The notes: generated from the sequence alone by a model not told the origin. Shown: positions 1 to 5,143, counted from the first letter of the stretch. The stretch: DNA of 8,631 nucleotides from Desulfurococcales archaeon (GCA_027083115.1 JALWQN010000025.1:1-8631), one strand, 5' to 3'. Numbers and translations: made by a program.

Positions 1-1
1 T

Positions 2-55
2 AGGACAAGGGTAGACTCAGCTGAACTCATTAGGGAGATGAGGGAAAAGCGTTGA
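2..55 (+). CDS. C-terminal tail of a VapB-type antitoxin (partial, 5' end outside window)
   Basis: An open frame enters from the left edge and ends at the TGA at 53-55, giving a charged tail that reads RTRVDSAELIREMREKR. Tails of the form xSAELIRExRxxR are typical of archaeal VapB antitoxins, where the C-terminal segment wraps around the toxin. The stop codon overlaps the TTG start of the following PIN toxin in the four bases TTGA, the usual translational coupling of antitoxin and toxin. The DNA-binding half lies outside the window, so its family (ribbon-helix-helix or AbrB) cannot be decided. The tail ends much like the antitoxin at 7316-7558, which hints at the ribbon-helix-helix type. Confidence 0.7.
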   Translation, partial: RTRVDSAELIREMREKR

Positions 56-492
56 TAGTGTTGGATGCGTCGTTCCTAGTGAAGCTTGTGCTTGATGAGG
101 AAGGCTCTAAAAAGGCGCTCAATATGCCACGCTTATGGGCTAGGAGTGGGGAAGCACTAGCAACGATAGACTTAGCGCTTCCTGAGGCCTTGAACGCAAT
201 ATGGAAGCATACCCTGAAAATAGGTGACCTAAGCCGAGACGAGGCAACCGATAGTGTGAGAGACCTCCTAAAGATTTGGGGGGCACTAAGGGTGTATTCC
301 TTAAAAGAAGTGGCAGAAGAGGCCTTCAGACTCGCGCTAGAAGAGGACATAACGGTGTACGACGCTCTCTACATACAACTAGCTAAATCTGAGAGAACGG
401 GTTTAGCCACATTCGACGAGAAGCTGTCCAGAATTGCAGCAAAACACGGCATAACAACGTACTGTTTCTCCCTACCGCTTCACTATGTTTAA
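52..492 (+). CDS. vapC: VapC-type toxin, PIN-domain ribonuclease
   Basis: A 146-residue protein with the full PIN-domain pattern. The first strand reads MIVLDASFLV with catalytic Asp5, Glu45 lies in the helix after LALPEALNAIW, Asp104 is in ITVYDALYIQLA, and Asp122 is in GLATFDEKL. These four acids are the metal-binding set of VapC toxins, which are Mg/Mn-dependent endoribonucleases cutting tRNA, rRNA or mRNA. The length and the LALPEALNAIWK segment resemble the archaeal Pae0151/Pae2754 subgroup. The start is TTG at 52-54, chosen because it overlaps the stop of the preceding antitoxin in TTGA and puts the first strand at the N-terminus, as is usual for VapC. The RNA target cannot be predicted. 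It is the second gene of a two-gene operon. Confidence 0.9.
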   Translation: MIVLDASFLVKLVLDEEGSKKALNMPRLWARSGEALATIDLALPEALNAIWKHTLKIGDLSRDEATDSVRDLLKIWGALRVYSLKEVAEEAFRLALEEDITVYDALYIQLAKSERTGLATFDEKLSRIAAKHGITTYCFSLPLHYV

Positions 493-503
493 AACTGCTA
501 CTT

Positions 504-827
504 TTATGACTGCGGTAGGGTTTCATCCTTGCTTAGGGGCTTGGGTGCCCCCATCGCCCACGCAGGCATCACTAGTAAGGCGCCAGCAAAGACATACATA
601 AACCCTAACCGAGACATAAAAAGACATGATCCAAAACAGAAAGCAATAACTAATGCTTCAGCCCTAGAATGTCGTATAATGCTTTGTCGAAACTAACCAG
701 CCAGATCGATCATATCATGACCCAAAATAAATAACCCTACAGCATAGCGGGTCAGTACTATTATTATGGCGGCTTTTATGTAATTAATGCGCTCTTGCTC
801 CAATAACCAGAAAACAAAAACGCTTAA
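504..827 (-). pseudogene. Remnant of a hydrophobic (membrane) protein gene with an internal stop
   Basis: On the minus strand one frame runs from an upstream TAA (828-830) to a stop at 504-506 and is interrupted only by a TAG at 693-695. Both halves look like membrane-protein sequence. The upstream half has RINYIKAAIIIVLTRYAVG and FILGHDMIDLAG. The downstream half has ALVIAFCFGSCLF and FMYVFAGALLVMPAWAMG, then a charged tail ending KDETLPQS. No good start codon or ribosome binding site opens the frame, so the N-terminus is lost. The order of a D-rich loop, a charged stretch and two hydrophobic segments vaguely recalls the C-terminal half of UbiA-type prenyltransferases, but that is only a guess. 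It could also be chance open frame, though 108 codons with two coherent hydrophobic stretches makes that less likely. Confidence 0.4.
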
Positions 828-919
828 TTAGGGCCACAAAACTGATGTCCCAGCCGTCACAAGAAGCCGAAATACCGAGGAAGACCTTAAAAGCTACTAC
901 ACAGGTAACGACAAAGCTT

Positions 920-1070
920 ACAAATTAAATGGCGGAACCGTTAACTCATGGAGATATAAACAATGTTTCTAGAGGAAATCATTGAGTGAGGATGATATCA
1001 TGGATACCTCTAGCATTAGGAAAAGGCTAATTGCCCCCAAGTACATAATAGTGTATAGGTGAGCAGAGAA
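920..1070 (+). promoter_or_regulatory. Promoter and leader of the AF2212-like antitoxin operon (copy A of the dispersed leader element)
   Basis: An AT-rich box (AAATTAAAT, 922-930) is followed about 20 bases later by GAGATATAAA (951-960) and then the leader. The same order of AT box, GAGATATA and leader recurs on the minus strand at 6935-7123 and 5971-6141. Bases 1042-1063, ending in the ribosome binding site, match 6936-6957 exactly over 22 positions. Bases 993-1026 match 1833-1866 exactly over 34. Compared with the other copies, this one lacks the stretch carrying GATTATCAC. The hairpin-like stretch AATGTTTC...GAAATCATT lies at 962-983. The AT box is inferred to be the TATA box. Confidence 0.6.
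1057..1063 (+). promoter_or_regulatory. Ribosome binding site AGGTGAG that decides the start of the antitoxin
   Basis: AGGTGAG is complementary to the archaeal 16S rRNA 3' end and sits seven bases before TTG at 1071. A longer frame could begin at GTG 1059, but that GTG lies inside this site. The paralogous minus-strand gene has the same site (6935-6942), the same seven-base spacer and the same TTG, and a one-base difference between the two makes the upstream GTG out of frame there. The TTG start is thus the conserved one. Confidence 0.7.
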
Positions 1071-1277
1071 TTGTCTAGGGTTATTAGGGTAAGATACGAG
1101 AAAGGAGTTCTCAAACCCCTCGAGAAACTTGAGCTCGAGGAAGGTGAGGAAGTCGAGATTATTATACGTTGGAGACCCTCTCAGGTATTTGGTGCGCTTC
1201 TTCGTAGGAGACCCAAATTAAAGCTGGGGGATATCGATAAGGTTATTGAGGAAATAGAGGATGAGGGTGTTCTTTGA
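1071..1277 (+). CDS. vapB: AF2212-like (DUF104) VapB antitoxin
   Basis: A 68-residue protein starting MSRVIRVRYEKGVLKPLEKL and continuing ELEEGEEVEI, the signature of the AF2212-like antitoxin family (Pfam PF01954, formerly DUF104). The N-terminal part (about residues 1-33) forms the conserved beta-strand domain. The C-terminal part, with FGALLRRRPKLKLGD and VIEEIEDEG, is the likely toxin-binding tail. It overlaps the following PIN toxin by 17 bases, so the two are surely cotranscribed and coupled. The N-terminal half closely matches the antitoxin at 6724-6927, whereas the C-terminal tails are unrelated. The TTG start is preferred over GTG 1059 because the ribosome binding site covers the latter. 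Its expected role is to neutralise the adjacent toxin and probably repress the operon. Confidence 0.85.
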   Translation: MSRVIRVRYEKGVLKPLEKLELEEGEEVEIIIRWRPSQVFGALLRRRPKLKLGDIDKVIEEIEDEGVL

Positions 1278-1692
1278 CTCCAATGTTTTCCTTAAGTACC
1301 TTGCAGGTATTGAAGATGCTAAAAGACTGGTGGATAGTGTTGAGCATGATGAGTGGGTAGGATACATAAACGATATCGTTATTAGCGAAGTTATATACGG
1401 CTATCTAAGATTAACTCTTAATATCTCCCGATATAGACTCGGAAAGTACATAATTAAACACATTGATAAGGTTAGAGAAATAATTGAGCAGGATATACAT
1501 CCATTACTTACGGGTTTCGAGCATTTACCGACCAACATAGGCATAGATGACCTAATAGAACATATGGCGAAATATAGGTTATTATCCAACGATGCCCTAA
1601 TAGTAGCTACATGTAGAGCCTATAGTATAGAGAACATAGCTACCTTTGACAAGGACTTTAAGCGTGTTCCATGGCTCAAGGTAATCCCTTAG
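1261..1692 (+). CDS. vapC: VapC-type toxin, PIN-domain ribonuclease
   Basis: A 143-residue PIN protein. It has MRVFFDSNVFLKYL with catalytic Asp6, Glu43 in IVISEVIYGYL, Asp111 in LLSNDALIVATC, and Asp130 in IATFDKDFKRVPWLKVIP. All four metal-binding acids are present, so an active Mg-dependent endoribonuclease is expected. The ATG start lies inside the end of the antitoxin gene (17-base overlap). The last 30 or so residues are close to those of the toxin at 6275-6724, both ending DFKRVPWLKV(I/V)P, and the nucleotides there are also visibly similar, while the first half differs in sequence. This fits a paralogous family whose toxins pair with AF2212-like antitoxins. The region is AT-rich compared with the toxin at 5403-5897. 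Confidence 0.9.
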   Translation: MRVFFDSNVFLKYLAGIEDAKRLVDSVEHDEWVGYINDIVISEVIYGYLRLTLNISRYRLGKYIIKHIDKVREIIEQDIHPLLTGFEHLPTNIGIDDLIEHMAKYRLLSNDALIVATCRAYSIENIATFDKDFKRVPWLKVIP

Positions 1693-1739
1693 ATCCCTTC
1701 TATACAAAGAACAGGTTACGTGGGTTAGGTATCAGCATG

Positions 1740-1866
1740 GCAGAATTTGAACCCCAAGTTCTCCAGGTTTCCAACAAAAACCATAGTTTGGGAACAAGCT
1801 TCAGTAATGATTATCACTAAGGGATTCATTACTGATATCATGGATACCTCTAGCATTAGGAAAAGG
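1740..1866 (+). repeat. Copy B of the dispersed leader element, in front of a wrecked gene pair
   Basis: Bases 1833-1866 match 993-1026 exactly over 34 positions. Upstream, GATTATCACTAAGG at 1809-1822 matches copy E (3841) and copy D. Further upstream, GAATTTGAAC near 1745-1754 matches the promoter-like box of copy C. The similarity to copy A stops abruptly at 1866 where the sequence enters a palindrome and an antitoxin remnant. The ribosome binding site and gene start present after copies A and D are absent. An open frame at 1747-1935 crosses this element but has no protein-like character and is not called. Confidence 0.65.
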
Positions 1867-1951
1867 GGAGCTTCTCAAGAAGCTCCCTCGAGGCAAGATA
1901 GAGTTGCTGGGTTTAGCGGAGGAGCTATATCTTGAGGGGGCTCTTCGTTGA
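1862..1951 (+). pseudogene. C-terminal remnant of an antitoxin gene
   Basis: One frame reads GELLKKLPRGKIELLGLA followed by EELYLEGALR and a TGA at 1949-1951. It has the amphipathic, charged look of a VapB tail, and its end overlaps the first codons of a PIN remnant, the arrangement of a real antitoxin/toxin pair. No DNA-binding domain or start precedes it: the frame emerges directly from the leader copy at 1866. A deletion or recombination therefore joined a leader to the tail of a different antitoxin. The antitoxin family cannot be told from this tail. Confidence 0.5.
1866..1887. repeat. Perfect palindrome, 10-bp arms, 2-base spacer
   Basis: The arms GGGAGCTTCT (1866-1875) and AGAAGCTCCC (1878-1887) are exact reverse complements separated by CA. 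The palindrome begins at the very base where the homology between leader copies A and B ends. It also lies in the first codons of the antitoxin remnant, where it reads ELLKKLP. It could be a recombination scar, a protein-binding site or an RNA hairpin. Confidence 0.75.
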
Positions 1952-2097
1952 TGCTAATATCCTCATGCGTTTAATAATAAGTAAGGAATACTGTCCTCGA
2001 ATACCTAGTAGGAGCAGAGCCTTACACTTCAACAAACGTCCTAGAAGAGACCGCATACAAGCTCATCGCATTATCGATTATTGAAGCAATTAGTTAA
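1932..2097 (+). pseudogene. Frameshifted and truncated PIN toxin (vapC remnant)
   Basis: Starting at TTG 1932 one frame reads MRGLFVDANILMRLIISKEY, the first strand and helix of a PIN domain with its Asp. After about 1990 the sense moves by one frame to VLEYLVGAEPYTSTNVLE followed by ETAYKLIALS, which carries the conserved Glu helix, and ends at TAA 2095-2097. Together they give the first half of a VapC. Several codons around the shift and the whole second half, with the last two catalytic acids, are missing, so it cannot be active. It overlaps the antitoxin remnant 1862-1951 like a normal pair. Confidence 0.65.
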
Positions 2098-2170
2098 ATA
2101 TAGTTACAAGCTTATGGGTTGCCTTCATAGCATTTATTTGTAATAGCTATAGCTAGGTGAAAGAGTTATT

Positions 2171-2208
2171 ACTGTTGGGGGTGATAGTAACTGTTAGGGG
2201 TGATAGTT
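2171..2208 (+). repeat. Tandem 19-bp duplication carrying the ribosome binding site of the ATPase gene
   Basis: Bases 2171-2189 and 2190-2208 agree at 17 of 19 positions. Each unit contains GGGGTGATAGT, a strong Shine-Dalgarno-like sequence. The second unit puts AGGGGTGA (2196-2203) five bases before TTG 2209. Confidence 0.8.
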
Positions 2209-3330
2209 TTGTTGTTCGATCCTGCTCCTAAATGTGTTAGGAAGGATTTATTCGATAGGGATGTAGAGGTTCGCCGGTTTAGCGAATCAGTTGGTGGAGG
2301 CGGTGTTTTGATTGTTGTTTATGGTGTGAGGAGAGTTGGTAAGACCTCGCTTGTTAGGGTTGGGCTGAGGGGGTCGGGTCTGCCACACGCGATTATTGAT
2401 GTCAGAAAGATTTACTTTGAGTTCGGCTCAGTTTCAAAGGCCCATATTTACTCAGAGCTGGCTAGGTATTTTAGTGAGAACCTCGGCTTTTTTTCTAGGG
2501 CTGAATTTAAGATTAAGGAACTTGTTAGGAGGTTGAGAGGGTTCCACTTCTCAGGTACTGGTGTGGAGGTTGAGCCCTCACCAAAGATTAGTTTTACTGA
2601 TCTTCTTTCCCACATTAATGATTGGGCGAGGAAGCAGGGAACGGTCTTTGCCCTTGCTTTTGATGAGGCTCAATATCTTAGGTTTGGTGGTAACGTCAAG
2701 TACGATGGCGTTTTTGCTTGGGCTGTGGACAACCTCACTAACTTATCGCTTATTGTGTCTGGCAGCGAAATAGGTGTTTTACGGGACTTCCTTAAGCTCT
2801 CCAATCCTAAGGCACCGCTTTACGGGAGGCATGTTGAGGAAATATATGTTGATAGATTCAGCTCCAGCAAGTCACTTAGTTTCCTTAGGGCAGGCTTCGA
2901 TGAAGCCGGTATGAAGGTTCCTGATGCTGAGCTAAGGGATGCTGTGAGCTTGCTCGACGGTATTGTGGGTTGGTTAACTCTCTACGGATACTACAGAGTT
3001 AAGAATAAGATCACGCATAAGGAAGCACTCCAGAAAACATTCGAGGCAGGCGCTACACTGGTGATGGAGGAGCTCGAGAAATTAATTAGTCCTTCAAGGA
3101 AAAGGTACCTCGCCATATTAACAGCCGTCTCTGCCGGCGCATCCACATGGAGCCAGATAAAGTCAGCAACGATAGCGAGGGCTGGCTACATAAACGATAA
3201 GAGATTAAGTGACCTACTCAAAACCCTAATAAAACATGGGTTTCTGGCGAAGATCAACGATGAATACAGAATCCCAGATCCTGTAGTAGCTTATGTGATT
3301 AAGGAATTAACGAAAAGGAAGCGCTTATAG
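2209..3330 (+). CDS. Archaeal P-loop ATPase (ATPase_2 type) with C-terminal winged helix
   Basis: A 373-residue protein of the archaeal ATPase family (Pfam ATPase_2, STAND/AAA-related). The N-terminus LLFDPAPKCVRKDLFDRD matches the usual opening of the family. The Walker A motif GVRRVGKTS is at about 39-47, Walker B LAFDEAQYL with Asp152-Glu153 at about 149-157, and a sensor-like strand LIVSGSE at 181-187. GIVGWLTLYGYYR near 252-264 is another family feature. The last 80 residues (SRKRYLAILTAVS to the end) form a predicted winged helix that may bind DNA. These proteins are common in archaeal accessory regions and their substrates are mostly unknown. TTG 2209 was chosen over GTG 2200 because the latter lies in the ribosome binding site AGGGGTGA and the family usually begins near (M)LFDP. 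Nothing shows a functional tie to the toxin-antitoxin genes. Confidence 0.88.
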   Translation: MLFDPAPKCVRKDLFDRDVEVRRFSESVGGGGVLIVVYGVRRVGKTSLVRVGLRGSGLPHAIIDVRKIYFEFGSVSKAHIYSELARYFSENLGFFSRAEFKIKELVRRLRGFHFSGTGVEVEPSPKISFTDLLSHINDWARKQGTVFALAFDEAQYLRFGGNVKYDGVFAWAVDNLTNLSLIVSGSEIGVLRDFLKLSNPKAPLYGRHVEEIYVDRFSSSKSLSFLRAGFDEAGMKVPDAELRDAVSLLDGIVGWLTLYGYYRVKNKITHKEALQKTFEAGATLVMEELEKLISPSRKRYLAILTAVSAGASTWSQIKSATIARAGYINDKRLSDLLKTLIKHGFLAKINDEYRIPDPVVAYVIKELTKRKRL

Positions 3331-3345
3331 ATACCATAACGACCT

Positions 3346-3421
3346 CAGCCTCCAGCATGAATCGGTCGAGGAGTTCTTTAGGTACGTGACCTAGTACCCT
3401 ACAATACTTGCTGAAGACCTT
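3346..3421 (-). pseudogene. Fragment of an AF2212-like antitoxin gene (C-terminal end)
   Basis: On the minus strand this stretch encodes KVFSKYCRVLGHVPKELLDR and on to FMLEAE, matching the C-terminal end of the antitoxin at 6724-6927 (KVLRKYRGVLGHAPKELL...). At the DNA level 3348-3382 is identical to 6737-6771 over 35 bases, with scattered differences from there to 3421. The match ends before the beta-strand domain and no leader, start or toxin accompanies it. The frame continues on both sides into sequence unrelated to the family, so this is a copied or leftover fragment. It lies 15 bases past the end of the ATPase gene, in opposite orientation. Confidence 0.75.
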
Positions 3422-3447
3422 ACAGGAGAAGCAAGAAGCTAGTATCG

Positions 3448-3525
3448 CTATTTCAGATAAGTCTCCTCTCATGGCCTTCAAGCATTCAGGGCTGATTGAG
3501 AAGCTCAGCCTTCTATTTCAGATAA
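3448..3525. repeat. 13-bp direct repeat enclosing a short inverted repeat
   Basis: CTATTTCAGATAA occurs at 3448-3460 and again at 3513-3525. Between them GGCTGA (3490-3495) and TCAGCC (3505-3510) are perfect reverse complements with a nine-base gap. This lies in the 622-base gene-free stretch between the ATPase and the AbrB gene. It could be a transcription end signal or leftover of a mobile sequence; there is no T-run on either side. Confidence 0.5.
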
Positions 3526-3785
3526 TGTATGTATTTGCTTATTACTTCCTTAATTATGATTAACATAATTTTACTTTCGTTAAAAACTCCTTTTAAAAGT
3601 GTTTACAAGTCTCTTTTCCTTTGACATAAGGATTGTTGGTGAGATCACTCACCTAATTAATTCTGGTTTAAATATCTTCATAATTAAGGTTAAAACATCC
3701 TTACCGAAGTCCTTTATGTTTTCACTATTTCAATAGCTTCATCCATATATATAATTCGCGTTTATGGGAGCCCATGCCCCCGTAG

Positions 3786-3890
3786 GCATACAAACAAAGT
3801 TTCCAGAGGAAGCCATAAAATGGAAACACTCCACATAAACGATTATCACTAGGTGCTTCATCATGGATAATCTTGAAACGTGTTTTTATA
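3786..3890 (+). repeat. Copy E of the dispersed leader element
   Basis: CAGAGGAAGCC, then CCATAAAATGGAAACACTCC, then GATTATCACTAGG and the stretch to GAAACG at about 3880 align in order with copy D (7070-6990, minus) and copy C (6075-6010, minus). It carries two perfect 7-bp inverted repeats: GTTTCCA (3799-3805) with TGGAAAC (3821-3827), and GATTATC (3841-3847) with GATAATC (3866-3872). The TTAGGGAAAAG part and the ribosome binding site of the other copies are missing. It ends about 60 bases before the AbrB gene, so it may serve that gene or be a relic. Confidence 0.5.
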
Positions 3891-3894
3891 GGCT

Positions 3895-3946
3895 CTCGAT
3901 ATGCGAGCATTTATTAGTCCATGGGATATATGGGTAATATGGGTGA
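3895..3946 (+). promoter_or_regulatory. Promoter region and ribosome binding site of the AbrB-like gene
   Basis: A TATA-like CATTTATTAG begins at 3908. Just upstream, CTCG (3895-3898) and CGAG (3904-3907) form a small inverted repeat that might be an operator for the AbrB-type protein. GGGTGA at 3941-3946 is six bases before TTG 3953 and sets the start. The exact transcription start is not clear. Confidence 0.45.
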
Positions 3947-3952
3947 CAGAAG

Positions 3953-4213
3953 TTGAGTGTTGTGGTTGTTGATGATAGAGGGAGAATTGTTATTCCTAGT
4001 AGGCTTCGGAACAAGCTGCGGCTAAAGAAAGGAGATACATTCATCGTCTTAGAGCTCAGGGACAACCTGCTAGTTCTGAAGAGAATCGATGTTGAGAAGC
4101 TTATCCGTGAGGTTGCTGAGGAAGTGGCAAGATCTGGAATAGACTTGGATAAACTAGGGCAGGAGGTGGAGGAGGAGAGCATGCGTGAGCAGGGGAAGTT
4201 ATCTGAGCAATAA
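3953..4213 (+). CDS. AbrB/MazE-type (SpoVT-AbrB fold) transcription factor or antitoxin, no toxin partner
   Basis: An 86-residue protein. Residues 1-45 contain VDDRGRIVIPSRLRNKLRLK and KGDTFIVL, the swapped-hairpin AbrB DNA-binding domain found in many archaeal VapB antitoxins. Residues 48-86 form a charged helical tail (EKLIREVAEEVARSG, then DLDKLGQEVEEE) of the sort that binds a toxin. Start TTG 3953 has the ribosome binding site GGGTGA six bases upstream. The next 130 bases contain no PIN domain, unlike the other antitoxins here. Either the toxin was lost, or this is an autonomous regulator, or it controls the DUF5678-like/protease pair that follows on the same strand. The domain assignment is firm, the partner question open. 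Confidence 0.85.
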   Translation: MSVVVVDDRGRIVIPSRLRNKLRLKKGDTFIVLELRDNLLVLKRIDVEKLIREVAEEVARSGIDLDKLGQEVEEESMREQGKLSEQ

Positions 4214-4299
4214 TTAATTCCCAATGCCTGTTCTTCAGAGCTTATGACGGTATTCTACGGGCTCTTAAAAGATATTAAGTATGATCACTTGGTTACGGA

Positions 4300-4340
4300 T
4301 TTATTAATAATTTTTAACCCTTTATTACTTTATTGAGGTG
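4300..4340 (+). promoter_or_regulatory. Promoter and ribosome binding site of the DUF5678-like/protease operon
   Basis: TTTATTAATAA at 4300-4310 is a good TATA-like box. A start of transcription about 25 bases later would leave a short leader containing GAGGTG (4335-4340). That ribosome binding site is nine bases before TTG 4350, whereas GTG 4338 and GTG 4341 overlap or touch it. Confidence 0.5.
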
Positions 4341-4349
4341 GTGCTTGAG

Positions 4350-4547
4350 TTGGTGTCTGCCAAAGTGCTTGATTTCTCAGTCTTCAGTAAGTATGCGGGT
4401 AAAGTGATTGCCCGCAGAGACTTAGAAGTCATTGAGTCAGCAGGCACTATTGAGGAACTATTGGAGAAGCTTAGGAATAGAGGCATTGACCCAAGGTTCG
4501 TTATAATTGATTACGTGCCGAAGGAACCTCTCTACTACCTTATCTAG
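4350..4547 (+). CDS. Small DUF5678-like protein
   Basis: A 65-residue protein with VFSKYAGKVIARRDLEVIES, AGTIEELLEKLRNRGID and FVIIDYVPKEP. The order of Y-x-GK-hydrophobic strand, a short turn, a regulatory-type helix EELLEKL and a final strand V-I-I-x-x-V-P matches the small DUF5678 family of archaea and bacteria, whose function is unknown. It is followed after 37 bases by a retropepsin-like protease on the same strand, so the two likely form an operon. The size and position before an enzyme resemble an antitoxin in a two-gene module, but no direct evidence shows that. TTG 4350 is preferred on ribosome-binding-site spacing; GTG 4341 or 4353 are alternatives. Confidence 0.7.
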   Translation: MVSAKVLDFSVFSKYAGKVIARRDLEVIESAGTIEELLEKLRNRGIDPRFVIIDYVPKEPLYYLI

Positions 4548-4584
4548 CATATCCTTATGCTGAGTTCTATTATGGGCGCCGGCT

Positions 4585-5061
4585 TTGACATGTGTTCAGG
4601 GATTCTTGAAGAAACCTCACCCAAGAGGTGGTGAGTACCCATTTGTTAAGGCTATATTAATAGTAGGTAATCAGGAAGCCGGCTTCATTGAGTTCCTTGT
4701 TGATACGGGAGCTGGAGTAACTACCTTATCGTATGGTGACTCCATTAAGACGGGCTTCATTAATAAAGTAAATAAAAACAAGTGCATTAACACGTTAGGA
4801 GTAGGTGGTACGGAGAGAGCTTGTCCACCCAAACAACATATCTCTATTGCTTTAGTGGACTCCAATAATCCCGGCAAGAAGGTATTAGCTCCAGCCGATT
4901 ATCCAGCTGTTCTAATACCTCAAAGACCTAAAGCCAGAGGCAGAACCTACTCTCAGGAAATTGCTAGACCAAGCATATTGGGATGGAACATCTTACACTA
5001 CGCGAAGCTACTAGTGGATTACGTAAATAAGGAAGTTAAGATATGCTTCGAAGGTAAATGA
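4585..5061 (+). CDS. Retropepsin-like aspartic protease
   Basis: A 158-residue protein with the hallmarks of a clan AA aspartic protease. It has FIEFLVDTGAGVTTLS with catalytic Asp40 in DTGA, a flap-like LGVGGTERA at 71-79, and the hydrophobic-hydrophobic-Gly motif SILGWNIL near 130-137, followed by a final strand LLVDY. One such domain has one catalytic Asp, so the enzyme is expected to act as a homodimer, as retropepsins do. There is no signal peptide or membrane segment, so it is probably cytoplasmic. It follows the DUF5678-like gene by 37 bases and they are probably cotranscribed. TTG 4585 has no convincing ribosome binding site, so the exact start is uncertain. The substrate is unknown. 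Confidence 0.82.
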   Translation: MTCVQGFLKKPHPRGGEYPFVKAILIVGNQEAGFIEFLVDTGAGVTTLSYGDSIKTGFINKVNKNKCINTLGVGGTERACPPKQHISIALVDSNNPGKKVLAPADYPAVLIPQRPKARGRTYSQEIARPSILGWNILHYAKLLVDYVNKEVKICFEGK

Positions 5062-5115
5062 TTGATGAAGATTCTTAGTAATTGTTAGAAGGCGTTAATG
5101 GTGTTGGTGCTTACC

Positions 5116-5125
5116 TTTATATTTT
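5116..5125 (+). promoter_or_regulatory. TATA box of the AbrB/PIN operon at 5144
   Basis: TTTATATTTT is centred about 24 bases before ATG 5144, the spacing of archaeal leaderless transcripts. No ribosome binding site precedes that ATG, which agrees. Confidence 0.6.
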
Positions 5126-5126
5126 G

Positions 5127-5142
5127 TGGAATGAATATTCCA
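5127..5142. promoter_or_regulatory. Palindrome TGGAAT-GAAT-ATTCCA, candidate operator
   Basis: Two perfect 6-bp arms lie exactly between the TATA box and the ATG of the AbrB-type antitoxin. A protein bound here would cover the transcription start. AbrB-type antitoxins are dimers that typically repress their own operon through such palindromes; the binding itself is inferred. Confidence 0.5.
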
Positions 5143-5143
5143 T

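Noticed and set aside
1747..1935. Open frame of 62 codons crossing leader copy B
   Set aside because: It overlaps a repeated non-coding element and the palindrome, and another frame carries clear antitoxin-like sense.
3299..3481. A complete minus-strand gene containing the antitoxin tail
   Set aside because: Only the middle part (3346-3421) resembles the family; the flanking residues look random and no start signal is present, so it is called a fragment.
3725..4224. Minus-strand open frames opposite the AbrB gene and its upstream region
   Set aside because: They are shadows of the AbrB gene or lie over leader copy E, and have low-complexity, serine-rich translations.
4206..4337. A truncated toxin after the orphan AbrB gene
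   Set aside because: A short frame (TVFYGLLKDIKYDHLV) looks slightly protein-like but has no PIN or other toxin motif.
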